The notes under the pieces were generated by a model. That model was given only the letters and a program-made list of their open reading frames with translations. It had not been told where the DNA came from and ran no database searches. A DNA stretch of 64,000 nucleotides from Triplophysa rosa. Lineage: Eukaryota > Chordata > Actinopteri > Cypriniformes > Nemacheilidae. Positions 45,780-58,877 of the stretch are shown here, in pieces. The stretch lies in NCBI RefSeq assembly GCF_024868665.1, contig NC_079913.1, positions 807,544 through 871,543 of the forward strand, written 5' to 3'. A program made the translations under genes and the position numbers. Each line of letters starts with the position of its first letter. The stretch's first letter is position 1.

Positions 45780-46050
45780 AATGCACAGTATGATTTGATC
45801 AGGCTGGTAGGGTGCGAGACCGGCTGCCAGGGTTTACTGTATTTTTGCTAAATGCACACTAATGAGGGACCTGGCTGAGCGAAAGCTGGAAGCAATTAGA
45901 TGCTGTAGAAATGAACCTGTCACTGCATATGCCCATGAGTCTCATCAAAAACCTGATGAGGAAATTTGACTGCCAGGCACAAAGTTTAGGAAAAAGTCCT
46001 TGATGGAAAAGAGGGTTTTTCTCTCACTATCCATTTTTGGCAATGATCAC
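45780..46050. promoter_or_regulatory. Candidate conserved non-coding element
   Basis: Unique-looking, mixed-composition segment (ggaagcaattagatgctgta, catatgcccatgagtctca) between repeats. Neither coding nor repetitive by eye. Confidence 0.25.
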
Positions 46051-46239
46051 CCCACCGCTGATTCCGATTGGTCACAATCACACAGTGATTGCCTCCTTAT
46101 GCCCTGGCCTGCATAACACAAGTATCTCTGAATGGATTCATTAGCCTAAATCCTCACTGTCTCACATGTCCCATCTACATCTGAAACCTCCGCATCTCCG
46201 ACTATTTGCTCTAGTCGTGCAGGCAGAAGGACCCGATCG

Positions 46240-46400
46240 CTGCCTTTAGGTTAGCTCCAATCTGTGAAGCTAAAAGCCGCATGGGCAAGAGCTCGTGAAA
46301 GCGCCTCGGGCCGGCTGAACTTCTGCACCCGCGCCCCGCGCCTCTGCCTGCCTTTCATCTCACGGCTATACGCCGCAGTTGATATATGCCTTGATCTTAC
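46240..46400. other. CpG-dense intergenic patch
   Basis: GC-rich block with many CG steps (ggccggctgaac, cacccgcgccccgcgcc). Overlapping ~97-99-codon frames exist on both strands but show no family resemblance. Could be a regulatory element or the promoter of a non-coding transcript. Confidence 0.3.
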
Positions 46401-46559
46401 CAGGTTGAGTCTGTTCCCTGAAGCACTATGGAAGAGCGGGGTAATCGCGAACACGGGTACAACTCTATCAGAGACATACTTATTAGGGAAGAGAGATACA
46501 GACGGAAAAGAGCCACTTCTGCACAACCAACCACAATCCAGTTTAACCAAGCACTAACT

Positions 46560-48990
46560 GTGCTGGTATAGTGCCGCATATTAAAATGAAGTCTAAGTCA
46601 TTCTTTAAACGGGCAAAGTGTGTCCTTTTTATGTTAATAAAACCAGGGAATATAAATGGTTTAAAGTTTTAGCCAAAATATATATTTTTATGCACATTTT
46701 CTAATAACCATAGCAGCAGTAAATTATCAAATGATGATCAAGTGACGCCTTCAGCACAGACAAGCTCTTTAAGAGCCATAGATATATATACATAGATGCC
46801 TCATTACCGGTTGTTTCTGTAGGCTGCTACGTGTACGGTCAAAGCCAGTCTATGAACACTAACAAGTTGATAAATAAACTAACATAACAACAGAAAAGCG
46901 TTAGCTAACATGACATTAAAAAGATCCCACAGATTAAAAATCGGTAATATTGAGTTAATCCAAATAAAACACAAACCATCAAAGGTTACCCATTATTTTC
47001 TAGGAATTTAAATCTCAGCATTTTTGCAAGTAAGCTGTGCAATATTGTGGCATCTTGGAAAACTTGTTGAACAAAATAAAAAAAAACAAATTTTTGTTAA
47101 AAATGTAAAATGCAGTAAAATATAAAATGCAGTAAAATATAAAAATGGCTGAAAAATGAATGAAATTAAAAATATATGTCTTTTAAAAAATATAGTAAAA
47201 AATTACAAATGACGCAAGACAATTGTAGAAACAGAAATCAAAATGGCAGACACGTCAACGCGTGGAGCGTTTAAATGTGTCATTTCACTGATCTCTTCAT
47301 ATCTCCGTATTTCTTGATTTATATTTTTTCCATAAATCATTATTATTAGTCACCGTTCATGTTTGTCCGTGTGTTTTGCAAATATCCAACAATTGTAAAA
47401 AAGGTGAATCATTCAAATCTGCCTGTAAGAGTGAATTCAGATTTTTGGACACTTGTTACCTGTGTTGCATCTTTACTTTAGTAAATCAGGCACTAAAATC
47501 TAATAAATATCAAATAAGCAATGCCATCAGTCACAACTCATTCTTTGTGAATTCCCTCAAAAAGGACTGTAAGTGGCACTTTGCAGATTCAGAGATTTGC
47601 GTTAGCCAGGCACCTGCAGATGGACTTCAAAAACTGGCAGCGTTTTAGCCGAGGAATGAGTGATAATGCCTCGTTCCTCCCTCATCATCCCTCAGGTCCT
47701 GGCACGAGAACGGCAGCCATACACGGAAAGAGGAGCAGCTACTATATATATACACACCCCGATGACTCCTGGGTAATCACATCCTGCTGTCGCCCAAAGA
47801 ACTTCTGTTTTAATTGAACTCTTATTAGGTCCGTTGCCAGACGAAGCTCTGAAAACAAGAGCCACCTCCCAGATGTGCTTTCAGCTGCCACCAGCCGCCC
47901 AAAACTCCCAGTTAGTGGCACGTTAGTGGCACGGGGAGGAAAAAAGGGGCTCGTTCAGGCTCTCTGATTGGCCGATTAAATGACTGTGTTATTCACCTCT
48001 GCGCAGACATGGCCTGAGGACGAAGATCTCCTTTATCATCTTGTCTGTCTTTTGTTTCCACTACGCCTTCTTTGAATGCAAGCTTTTGTAATTATCAGCA
48101 AAGCAGCAGGACGGAAAAAAACACATTTTTGTCCCAACGATCACTTTCGACACGCAGAACAATTAGAGCTGCATTAAGTTAGCTTTGCAATTCAGTCTGG
48201 GGTGAGGAAACCTGAGACCGCAGTAAGTTTAGAAAGAGATTAAAAAAACATCAAATGAAAGGACATTTCTTACGTATGCCTAAAAAAATAAGATCACGAG
48301 GCTTAAACTTCCTGAATTAGAAGCTAATTAGAAGTCTGTTAAAATCACAAAGGGGAAAGTACAGGGATATCTTAAACAATTAATGAGCTGAAAGACGCAG
48401 ATCTCATCTAATTTCTATTCATCTGTCTTATTTTATCCCCTCGTCGTCCCCCTGTGCGTGTGTTCCCTTTAGCTCTCTCTTTCATTTTCTCTCATCAATG
48501 CCAGCTTTCCATTAAGTGGTCGTACACTGACTGGCTTCATTTTGAGCCTGGCACACGGCCATACGTACAGCATGTGTGTGTGTGTGGTGTCAGTATACGG
48601 ATGGCCAGAGGACCACCAGACCTCAAAACATTTTCATGAGTGTCAATGCCAGTGTTACAATGTGCCAATTAAACGTCCATAATTAAACGGGAACTAGGGT
48701 ACAGGGCATCTGCGACAGCGCGTGTGTGTGTGTTTTCCATTTTATCCTCAAATAGCTCTCACTTTCTTTACCCTATTCTTTAGAAATCCACCGCACAACA
48801 AACAAAGTGAAAGGCTGTTGTGTTGTGTCTAAACAATGTGCCCCGCAGAGCGATGGAGAAAGACACCACGTAACCTCTAGTGTCCCAATAAATTACACAG
48901 CACATGCGTTGACCATGATCTATGACCGCTTAGTGTGCGTGTTTCGGTGTACTTCTGTCATTACGGGACTATGTACTGGAAGTTGAGAGA
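46560..48990. other. Intergenic DNA without recognised genes
   Basis: AT-rich with small internal duplications (aaaatataaaatgcagt near 47.1 kb). The 47.67-48.2 kb part is less AT-rich and unique-looking. Confidence 0.45.
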
Positions 48991-48999
48991 AATGGACGT

Positions 49000-49606
49000 T
49001 AGGGCTGTCACGATTATTAAATAATCGTCTCATCGCGATTGTTTGACCTCATCGCGATGGTTTCAGATCATTGCAATTATTGCACATCTCTATAGAAGAC
49101 ACTAGGGGGAGCTGTAGTGCATCTGCATACTTAAATAATATTAAATTGTACTGCAGGTAATTTGTATGTTTTAGTTTGTTTTTAAGCAAATCTCAGTGTG
49201 AAAACCAGTCTACCAAAATTTCACTAACACACAAGTCAAATTTTATTGTAGTCTTGCAAGTGAGAAAAAAACAGACTAGAAGCTTTTCTATGACTGATAG
49301 TATTTACTTAATTTACAAGTATTTGGTGGTTGTATTATTGACAGGTAAAAGCCTAAACCTTAAATATATGATGACCCAATGTTTTCCGATGTATTTCCAA
49401 TAAAAAAACATAGTCTTGTATTCAGAACAATATGGTCGTTTCAATCGCTGAATCAAAAATGTATGAGAATTAAATGTCAAAGCTCAATAACAGACAATTA
49501 ATCGTCATAATCGTCAAAGCCCTAAAACAGACAATTAATCGTCATAATCGCAATGATTTATTAGACAATTAATCGTCAGTCAAATTTCATAATCGTGACA
49601 GCCCTA
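49000..49606. mobile_element. hAT-type MITE, 607 bp, with exact 8-bp duplication
   Basis: Starts TAGGGCTGTCACGATTAT and ends ATAATCGTGACAGCCCTA (perfect 15-bp inverted core). The flanks atggacgt (48992-48999) and atggacgt (49607-49614) are identical. The right part has three copies of acaattaatcgtc. A CTCF-like motif lies inside at 49100. No transposase. Confidence 0.9.
49100..49114 (+). promoter_or_regulatory. CTCF-like motif inside a hAT MITE
   Basis: CACTAGGGGGAGCTG resembles the CTCF core with a C-to-A change in the GGGGGC block. Confidence 0.3.
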
Positions 49607-49630
49607 ATGGACGTCTTCGGTTTATCAGTA

Positions 49631-50233
49631 GGGCAATTCCGTGAAAATGTCAACCTTACCATGAAAAAATAAAGTTTTTACCAACAGTTTTTACTTTGGT
49701 AACAACACATATATTAACATTTGGTGGTTCAAATACCCATGTGAGATCTCTCTTCAAACTTGTAAAGCTTTTGTTTTATTTTTAGTGCATGATTTTTCAT
49801 AGGATTCATAGGAAGTGCCATTTTCAGGATTGTCACATCCATAACGCTACATATTCCTCATAAATGGATACATGACAATTAAAATAAAATAACTATTTTA
49901 CGTTCTATAAAGAGGCATCCCTTCTCCATTAATTAGGTATTATTGCTTCAGGAATCAGGATTGTACATTTTATTTCACAGAAATCCTACAAAGTTTATCG
50001 TCTCCCAAAAAACACGTCCTTTTTTGTCACATCCATAACGCATGTTTATTTCCCTTTTTTAAAATAGAAAATTTGTTCATAGACTGACATTTTTTTATGT
50101 TTAGACTCTATCAACAAGGATTTAGTAAAATATAAACAGATGGTTCAATATATTTGTAACAAATTCATTCTCTGAGCATTTTTAGGTCACGTCCATAACG
50201 CAAAATGTCACGTCCATAACGTTGGAATTGCCC
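49631..50233. mobile_element. 603-bp terminal-repeat element with scattered GTCAC(A/G)TCCATAACG motifs
   Basis: Ends GGGCAATTCC and GGAATTGCCC are exact inverses, flanked by agta on both sides. Inside, GTCAC(A/G)TCCATAACG occurs four times in direct orientation at about 49828, 50027, 50187 and 50207. Such motifs could be transposase-binding repeats. No coding capacity, and the superfamily is not recognised. Confidence 0.6.
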
Positions 50234-50239
50234 AGTAAC

Positions 50240-51530
50240 ACACACGTCCACCGCCGTCTCCGTCCAATCGAAACATGTATTAGGAATGTAAATAGGGTCA
50301 ATTTGGATTTCATTGAGACTGGAGTGTGAAAAGCAGATGGTGGATATTAGAGTAGGAGTGTGGAGAACTCCAGTGGGCGTTTGACACGATGTGATGGTGT
50401 ATGGGATGGGTGCGGTCCTCTAAGAAGACGACTCCTAATAGAATCTTGATAACTGATGGCAGTGTGAGGCAGAAAGCATATGTGACATTCATCACTCGAG
50501 CTGAAGCATTAGCCATCCGTCATTATCCTGACCAGCTGTTCTAAGAGACACACCACTGCTTCTGAGAATAATATATATGTGGAGACGCCAGGTTTGCGAG
50601 GATTTTTGGAGTTTTGGGAACGCACATGTTAACATTGCATTACAAGTTTGGTTAGATTTGTGAAGGCCAGAAACATTACTTTGGCCTTCTACTATAAATC
50701 TCTATGAGGATGTTTATTGGAAGCGATTTTTAAAAACAGTAAATGTTTTGTTGTTTTAAAATCTTAAATAGAAGTTTCATGAATAAAACAAAATGCTTTA
50801 TTTTGGGAATTAGGTTAGGTCTGTAGTAATTATAATGCTTTATATAAAAACAAAAGCAGACTATATTATGTTATTTTTAAACACATAAATGTGAATATGT
50901 GCCAATGTGATTTATCACTTACAGAGTACTATATGAAGAAGAGGGAGGGACTGTGTTCGGAAAGAATGAACAAAAAGTTCAAAGAGAAATGGAAACGAGA
51001 TAAACAGAAATGGAACGCGCGGAAGGAGGTGAAAGAATTAAAGTGCGTCTCTGTGGGTCTAATTTGCCTTTTCTGATTTAATTGAGTAAATTCCTCAATT
51101 TTATTATGAGCAATACAAAGCAAATACAAAGCAGAAAAGTAGAGAAGCATTATTTGAAACCACCTGCGCTTCCTCTGCCTGGTACAAATGAATACATTTA
51201 GCTCTACGACAATGGCATTTAAAAAACATCTTTTATGTTCTGATATTAATTTATCATTTGTAGGAAATTATGTTTTCATCTGTTCAGTTGAACCTTGGTG
51301 AATGCATGGTGGGGTTAAGAGTAAATTTGTATGTATGACGTAAAACCAGAGCAGCAGACCTGTTCTTTTAGTTTCTTTTAGTTAATCATATTTGTACCAA
51401 AACATTTTTGCTGCCTTATGCTTTTAGGTTCAACTAAATTGGCTATACAAGTCATTTCAACTTCCTATGGAGTCGATGTAAGTTAATAAAAATAAGTTGA
51501 AATTGCTTGACATATTGTGAGACATAATGT
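50240..51530. other. Intergenic DNA without recognised features
   Basis: AT-rich; short frames only. A Lys-rich 61-codon frame at 50891-51076 has no recognisable family. Confidence 0.5.
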
Positions 51531-51535
51531 ATTAA

Positions 51536-51850
51536 TATAGCTGCAAGCAACAATTACGGGGTCAAGCCCTACAAGAACACAAAGGGAAGCGTATGTGGAC
51601 ATTTCTGATGAGTGAGTTTCTGAAAAGCAATTCAAAAGCCATTTAAAACCACTTAAAACACCATAAAATTGCTTGTAACTTTTGACCAATAGGTTGTGCT
51701 GTCACCAAACTAAGGTGAACAAGATGTGCCAAAAATCATACGTACAATCTTTCGTGTTAATGCACAAACTTTTCAATCAGTCCAACAGTACTGTCGTTAG
51801 AGCCAATTTCATTTTTCAGTTTTGTTTAATTATAGGCCAAAAAGGGGCGT
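51536..51850. mobile_element. Interspersed repeat fragment (ATATAGCTGCAAGCAACAAT type)
   Basis: The opening atatagctgcaagcaacaat and ggggtcaagccct match a repeat I recall as common in cyprinid genomes. Boundaries and class are uncertain. Confidence 0.4.
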
Positions 51851-52263
51851 AGTCCCACCATAATATTTACAGTCATCATTTGGTATAGTAAGTTGAAATT
51901 ACTTGTAAAACTAACTTGATATATTGTGTAGTACCAAAGCATGAAAAGCAGCAAAACTTCAAACTAGCAAAAAGCACCACAAGGTAATTCCAAAAGCGTG
52001 CTCAGATGGGAATTCATAATACCAGTCTTGGGTCGCTCGAGGGACAAAACTTTTAACCTCTAAAGCATACACTGCACAGTAAGCAAACCGAGCCACACGC
52101 GCAGAAACACCTATTTCAGTCATGCATAATCAAAGCACAGTCTCCTATGAAGTGCCCTACATCCTGAAAATGCTCTAATCCACCACAGAAAGTCCCTTAA
52201 GAGTCAGTCAGAGTGGGTCTTATAATAGAGCACATAGTTTTTCATTAACACATATCCTCTCTC

Positions 52264-52335
<72 letters not shown>
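52264..52335 (+). repeat. (GT)n microsatellite
   Basis: About 36 units with two GC interruptions. Confidence 0.97.
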
Positions 52336-52336
<1 letters not shown>

Positions 52337-52969
52337 CTAATGGAGCCCGGACTGAGCTCTTAACACAAGCGCATTCACAGAGGATTTCGGCAGATGGCTG
52401 TTCTGGCATTGACTGAAGTCTATCTCCCATTCAGCGATGCTCCAGGACTGACAAAACAATGCATTAATGCTCATTTCACTTTCGTACCTGCAGTTGAAGC
52501 ACCTCTTCCTTAGACACGCACTCTTTTCTGTTTCTCTTGCTCCCAAACCTAGTGAGCTGCCTACACATTGAACGTTTTAGGCGTCCCGGATGCGCTCCCG
52601 ACGCGTAGGCTGTTTCAAAAGGTAGGCAGCGTAATTGTGCTGCCTCCTAGGACACTTTTTGGCCAATTTCTAAAGCAGTATGGAGAGGCAATCCCAGAAT
52701 GCATTGCAACAACCTAGGTGGAAAAAAATAAGTGCAAGAAAGATGTCAATTAATAGATATGTGTATTTTTTATTAAATGCTTAAAAACATGTTCCCTTAG
52801 AAGAATGCTGCCTATGTAGACAGCACTATCTCTCTTTCGGTTTACCATAAACTCTTATCCTTATCTCTTTCATCCGTCTTCCACCGTCTCCCCCTGCAAT
52901 TATTTCTGTAAGTGTTTGTTTCTCATCTATAGCGATGGCTTGCATGTTAAATAATTGATCAGTGGAGAA

Positions 52970-53210
52970 GCGCGCCTGGCCTGCTGTCTCTTCACAGAGT
53001 GCCCGACAGAAAGAGCGAGCTATAAAAATCAAAGAAATAATAATAAAAGCCGAAACAAGATGCCACTGGCATGTCATTCCCCGAAGCACAAAGCGACTCC
53101 AATAAGAGACATCAAAATGTCAAGCGCGCAGCATCTGTTAATGTTAGCGAGGATACGGGCCCGTAAAGTAAACTTTCCCGAGTTCCAGTGTACGCGGAGG
53201 AGGGGCTGAT
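52970..53210. promoter_or_regulatory. Candidate conserved non-coding element
   Basis: Unique-looking stretch of mixed composition (gcgcgcctggcctgctgtct, gcatctgttaatgttagcga). No coding potential. Guess from texture only. Confidence 0.2.
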
Positions 53211-54858
53211 ATTACGCAGGATATATCAGTATGGAGATGCGGACTGAGGCGAACAGTCAAACTGTCACATGGAGGCAGCCAGACGGAACAAAGACGAGCA
53301 GAAAGACAATTATGATGGTGCGGCGGAAGCACACAAACGCACACTTGACGTGACACTGACGCATGCCGCATAAACACATAAACCTCCATGCGACTGGTGT
53401 GGCACCGCTAGGCAACTTTTGCCGGGTGCAGATGGATAAGAGAAGATACCGTGTATCCCCCTAAAAATGGTTATTGGTAACTATGTTTTGTGGACATGAA
53501 GCCTAAAAGATGTTGTGCTATTTGTTTTAGCTCAGTTGTGTAATGTGAAAATATAATTTGGTGAGTTACTTTCTGTGTGGACCGCAGTAGGAGATGCACA
53601 TTACACACAAACATGAAACCTGAAGGACAAACCAATCTGAACACTATTACAGAGAATAGAGTCACCATGAAAACAAATGTATTGTCTGTGTGTTTCTCTC
53701 TGGTCTGTCTGAATAAATAATGTCTGTCATATCTCAGATGTCACACAGTAAATGCAACATTTACATCAGGTGTCTTTGATCATTCTGTCATCGTTTGACT
53801 TTCTTCTGTGCATTACAAGTTTTCTGGGTAACTTTGAAGTGTACACTATTTATCTTATGTGACTAGTTTAAGACAATTTTATAGTTAATCAATCTCATTT
53901 CTAAGTGTACCGTAATGCAATATTGTGTCAATGTTTCCAGTAATGTTTTGATTAATTTTAGATCTTTAGATCTGTGGATTTAGATGAGTGGGTGGTGTTT
54001 ATTTACTCTGTTTATGGTTGTGCAGTCTGGCTGTGATAATCTAGCTGAGCCAGCACTTGTTGTGACCGGAGATGATATATACATCCTACTTAAAACAGGA
54101 ACATATATTGATGCTTAAATGATCACCATAGAACATAAAGCAATAAATAGCCACTTGAACAAAGTTTTACTGTCACGTTTGCAAAGTTATGTTGTGTTCG
54201 GGGTCTTGCAAATGACCCCCTTTGTTGTTTAAAGGAGCTGTTCTTTTAATAGATTTGCTCTGGTGAGAAAATGTCGATTTTTAGATTACAAAGTGATTTT
54301 CAACACTTCTGTTTCTTTTGAAAGTCAATGAATGGAGCAATTACGCATATGTGTGTAGGTGTGTTTGTGGTCTAGTTTAAACCCACATACAATGCACATA
54401 TCAAAATTAAATGAGGGTTTGAGTCAGAATGAGACACATGGAGTAGGATGACAGAATAGGGCGGGTTGTTATATAACAGAAAAACGCAATGGACATTAAT
54501 TAACAAAAGAAGGACACTTCATTTCAAGTGTGTGTGTGTAGTGGGTTTGTGAATAAAGAAAAAAAACAGGTTCGAATGGCTGGCCAGTTGTTTATCAATT
54601 TTCTAGCATTTTAAGGATGACAATCTAAGAAATGCGTTTGGGAAAACATACCCACATCTTGGTATAAGGGTAAAAATGGACCATTAAGTTATTGAAAATA
54701 TAGTAATCGTATTGCAGTATAGAAGGCCTATACAAACTTTCCTTTATTGTACTAAATGCAGTATAATTTTATGACCAAGACTTGAGAACACCATGCAGCA
54801 GCCAGCGTGCTGACATTGATAACTCAACTCGTGGACTGTGTATTGAACCGTGGAATAA

Positions 54859-54913
54859 AGAGAGAGAGAGAGAGAGAGACAGTGAGAGACAGTGAGAGAG
54901 AGAGAGAGAGAGA
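54859..54913 (+). repeat. (GA)n microsatellite, left flank of the gap
   Basis: GA tract with CAGT interruptions running into the unresolved bases. Confidence 0.95.
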
Positions 54914-55868
54914 NNNNNNNNNNNNNNNNNNNNNNNNNNNNNNNNNNNNNNNNNNNNNNNNNNNNNNNNNNNNNNNNNNNNNNNNNNNNNNNNNNNNNNN
55001 NNNNNNNNNNNNNNNNNNNNNNNNNNNNNNNNNNNNNNNNNNNNNNNNNNNNNNNNNNNNNNNNNNNNNNNNNNNNNNNNNNNNNNNNNNNNNNNNNNNN
55101 NNNNNNNNNNNNNNNNNNNNNNNNNNNNNNNNNNNNNNNNNNNNNNNNNNNNNNNNNNNNNNNNNNNNNNNNNNNNNNNNNNNNNNNNNNNNNNNNNNNN
55201 NNNNNNNNNNNNNNNNNNNNNNNNNNNNNNNNNNNNNNNNNNNNNNNNNNNNNNNNNNNNNNNNNNNNNNNNNNNNNNNNNNNNNNNNNNNNNNNNNNNN
55301 NNNNNNNNNNNNNNNNNNNNNNNNNNNNNNNNNNNNNNNNNNNNNNNNNNNNNNNNNNNNNNNNNNNNNNNNNNNNNNNNNNNNNNNNNNNNNNNNNNNN
55401 NNNNNNNNNNNNNNNNNNNNNNNNNNNNNNNNNNNNNNNNNNNNNNNNNNNNNNNNNNNNNNNNNNNNNNNNNNNNNNNNNNNNNNNNNNNNNNNNNNNN
55501 NNNNNNNNNNNNNNNNNNNNNNNNNNNNNNNNNNNNNNNNNNNNNNNNNNNNNNNNNNNNNNNNNNNNNNNNNNNNNNNNNNNNNNNNNNNNNNNNNNNN
55601 NNNNNNNNNNNNNNNNNNNNNNNNNNNNNNNNNNNNNNNNNNNNNNNNNNNNNNNNNNNNNNNNNNNNNNNNNNNNNNNNNNNNNNNNNNNNNNNNNNNN
55701 NNNNNNNNNNNNNNNNNNNNNNNNNNNNNNNNNNNNNNNNNNNNNNNNNNNNNNNNNNNNNNNNNNNNNNNNNNNNNNNNNNNNNNNNNNNNNNNNNNNN
55801 NNNNNNNNNNNNNNNNNNNNNNNNNNNNNNNNNNNNNNNNNNNNNNNNNNNNNNNNNNNNNNNNNNNN
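54914..55868. other. Assembly gap, 955 unresolved bases
   Basis: All N, bounded on both sides by GA repeat, so the assembly probably failed within an expanded microsatellite. The true length is unknown. Confidence 0.99.
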
Positions 55869-55913
<45 letters not shown>

Positions 55914-55938
55914 ACACACAGAGAGAGAGAGAGAGAGA
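55869..55938 (+). repeat. (GA)n microsatellite, right flank of the gap
   Basis: GA run with one CACACACA interruption. Confidence 0.95.
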
Positions 55939-56619
55939 ACCGGGTGCCTGCACCTGCACTACACTGCAAACAGAATATAACAGCTGTGTCTCTCTCACAC
56001 ACTTTCTGTCTCTTTCCCCTTGACTTCCAACTTTCAGCCGCAGTGTGAAACTTCCACAAAAGTAGTTTAAAAAAAATCTAAAATATTCAGGACCTTAACC
56101 CCTAAAGCCCACACCTGTCAATGCCTATGAAAAGCTGTTATCATTGCGTTCTCCATGCGACCCATGTGCAGAGTCAGAAGACAGGCACAGAAAGACACAC
56201 TGACAGTTATGTAGACACAGATACACACGGGTTGCAAACCCTGGAATTTCTGTTTCACATCCCACACTTTCTCAGACGGTCCACACGGAATCAGCAGGAA
56301 AACTGAAAATTACAAAGCAATCATGCCGTAGCCTGGAAACAAAAGAGGAGAAATCTGGGAAATGAGTCATATTCGATGATGGATGGTTGGTTCACAGGAG
56401 AATTCAAATATGAGTTAGCTTTGGCTTGTGCTTCACTGCATTTCTTCATAAATATTTTCAGGAATACAAATAGAAACGGTCATGTAGGTCACACACATGA
56501 TCATAGACCAGGTCATCTTGTAACGCGTCAAGGCAATTTAAATGCATCCAGTGGATAAAATAAGTAGTGGAAATACATTGTGCAAATAATCTTTGTAAAG
56601 ATTTCAGTCCTTACGCTAC

Positions 56620-56634
56620 ACTGCCCTCTAGTGG
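56620..56634 (-). promoter_or_regulatory. CTCF core motif
   Basis: The - strand reads CCACTAGAGGGCAGT, a full match to the vertebrate CTCF core. Confidence 0.5.
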
Positions 56635-56639
56635 GTGTG

Positions 56640-58350
56640 ACAGTGTGAAAACAAACTGTCGTTTGTCATTTTTATCCATTTGCATAGCCGCGGGAACGTA
56701 TTTTGAGCAGGGCGGTGCTGTGATTTTTTTTGCCAGGGCAAGTTATGACTGTGCCATGGGCGAGTCGCTTAAGTTTAATGTTAATAAATAACGGAGGCAA
56801 AAATTAGTTGCTATCCCAGTGTGATTATAGGACGCAGCATAAAAACAAACACATAAACGCATGTTATATGTATGCCTAGCCAAAGCACAATCTGTTGTAC
56901 GAAAACTAGCTGCGCGGCGGCAGCTTAAGCACCCAAACAAAAACCAGTCACGTGATTAAACACAACTGAGTGCTGCACGGCGACAGCGTCAATCAGAAAT
57001 CAATCAGAAATCAACACGTAACGTTACACATTCTGCCTGTAGACCACAATCTGAAATCAAGAAATAACTGTCTTACATTACTGCTGGCCTGCATGCAAAA
57101 CTCCGAAAGTGGCATTTCTTTCTGGGTTGACGCTGTTGAAGTCCTGCATGACGACATAAATGTTCAGTAAAAAAGTCTGAAATTCGTTTTTGCGCCATTT
57201 GGACAAGACCGCTCGTGACACTTGACCTTCACTAACGCCGTGACGTCATGAGACACTTGCGTTGTCATTGTAACAGTAACGTTATTAAAACAAAAACAGT
57301 AACGTTATTAATGTTTTCAATGGATATTAGTGAATAGACACATGAATAAAATGTATTATGTTTATTTTTGATAAAACATTTCATTTACGGAGTGTCTATT
57401 TATACAAATAGCCCACCCAAGGTAGCAATGCTTTTTACTCTAACCGAAAATAACTGTATTTACTTTGGATTAAGTAGAAAAAGTAGTTAGATGCTATTGA
57501 TACTTCTAAATAGTGGCACATAACGTACTATTTGCACCTCAGTATTGTTGCGCATTAAACATTATGCAATAATAACAGTGTGTAAATCATTATATTTTTT
57601 TAAATTATTAAAATGATGGTAACTTATTGTGATATTAAAGCCCTACACCCCTAACCTTACCCTAAACTTTATGAATAAAAATGAATTTCAAGTCTTAAAT
57701 CAATTTTATTGAAAAGAAATGCGAGAGTTTGATTAGAACCCGGACTCCCGTGTCACACTATACTTTACACCTCACGCCACTGCAGTCATTGTTCAAAATG
57801 AAGTCGTTCTTCTTACATATTCTCTATTCCAATCACATATTGGTGGGCGGACCTGGTGCAAATAGTCTCTGCCTTTATTTATTTATCTTTCACACCGTTT
57901 CAGTTTTTCTTTCGCTTGACGCCAGGGGGTGCTGCCCACTTCCCGCGGCTATGGCCATTTGTGTGTGATCATTGTCCGCTTTTGTTAATATATGCCGTGT
58001 GATGTCTTAATATGCTTTTATGCAGTGGAATCTCCTTATATCGTTTGTAAGCATCTGGCAAGTGTGAGGAGACGTTTTTGTTTAGCGCTGCTGATCTCAG
58101 AGCAGTGAGCAATGACAACAGACGAAATCACTGCATGGGGTACACGGGGTTTCATTAGAGAACTGAATGGCATTTGAACAACGTTTAATACAATGATATA
58201 AGAGACTGTTTAATTGATCATTTAAAAAGCAAATTGCTTAAATAAATAAGACTTTGTTCATTTATTTAGGTAGTTAAATTGCCTTGTGGTCACTGGTGAC
58301 ACACAGGTCATGTACATTTATTAGGACTAATATATATAAACAGTATATGT
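56640..58350. other. Intergenic DNA, probably old transposon remains
   Basis: No gene was recognised. gccgcgggaacgtattttga (about 56688) resembles a hAT-derived fish repeat. A weak CTCF-like CGCCAGGGGGTGCTG occurs at 57920. Confidence 0.35.
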
Positions 58351-58354
58351 AGCC

Positions 58355-58877
58355 TCTGAAAAAAATAGAGACCGTTACAAAATCAATGAGAGACCATTTT
58401 AAAATCAGTTTTTCTGATTTCAAATGTTTAGGTAAAATGGCCGTTTTTGTTTAATTCTGTGAACTACTAACAGTATTTATACCAAATTTGAAATAATATT
58501 GCTTCTATTTGCATTTATTTTTATTTTATTGCATAAAATGAAAACTGGAGAAACAGGTCAAAATAACAGAAAAGATGGTCTGTATCTTTTTCAGATCTCT
58601 AATACTGCAAAGAAAAGGAGTTCATATTCACTTTTAAACAATACAACAGTAATATTTGTATACACGTATTTAGGAAAACATATAAAAAAGTGATATAACC
58701 ACAGTTTTCATGTGACTTGTCATGCTGTCAGTCTTTCACATTGCTGTTGGATGACTTCATGTCACTGCTGAGGTTTGATTTTGGTGAAATTCAACAGACA
58801 CTTGACTGGAATGGACACAATGCATCTAGAAATGTTGAATAAATTAACATTTGTAATGGTCTCTTAATTTTTTCCGC
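58355..58877. mobile_element. Tc1-like or related MITE, about 520 bp
   Basis: The left end (ctctgaaaaaaatagagacc) and right end (ggtctcttaattttttccgc) are imperfect inverses. The AT-rich interior has no transposase. The GAAAAAATTAAGAGACC end is a widespread fish repeat; its family assignment is from memory. Confidence 0.5.

Noticed and set aside
46251..46557. Overlapping 97-99-codon frames on both strands
   Set aside because: Explained by CpG-rich composition lacking stops; no conserved motif.
54744..56059. Five frames of 360-413 codons across the gap
   Set aside because: They consist of unresolved bases flanked by GA repeat; no protein evidence.
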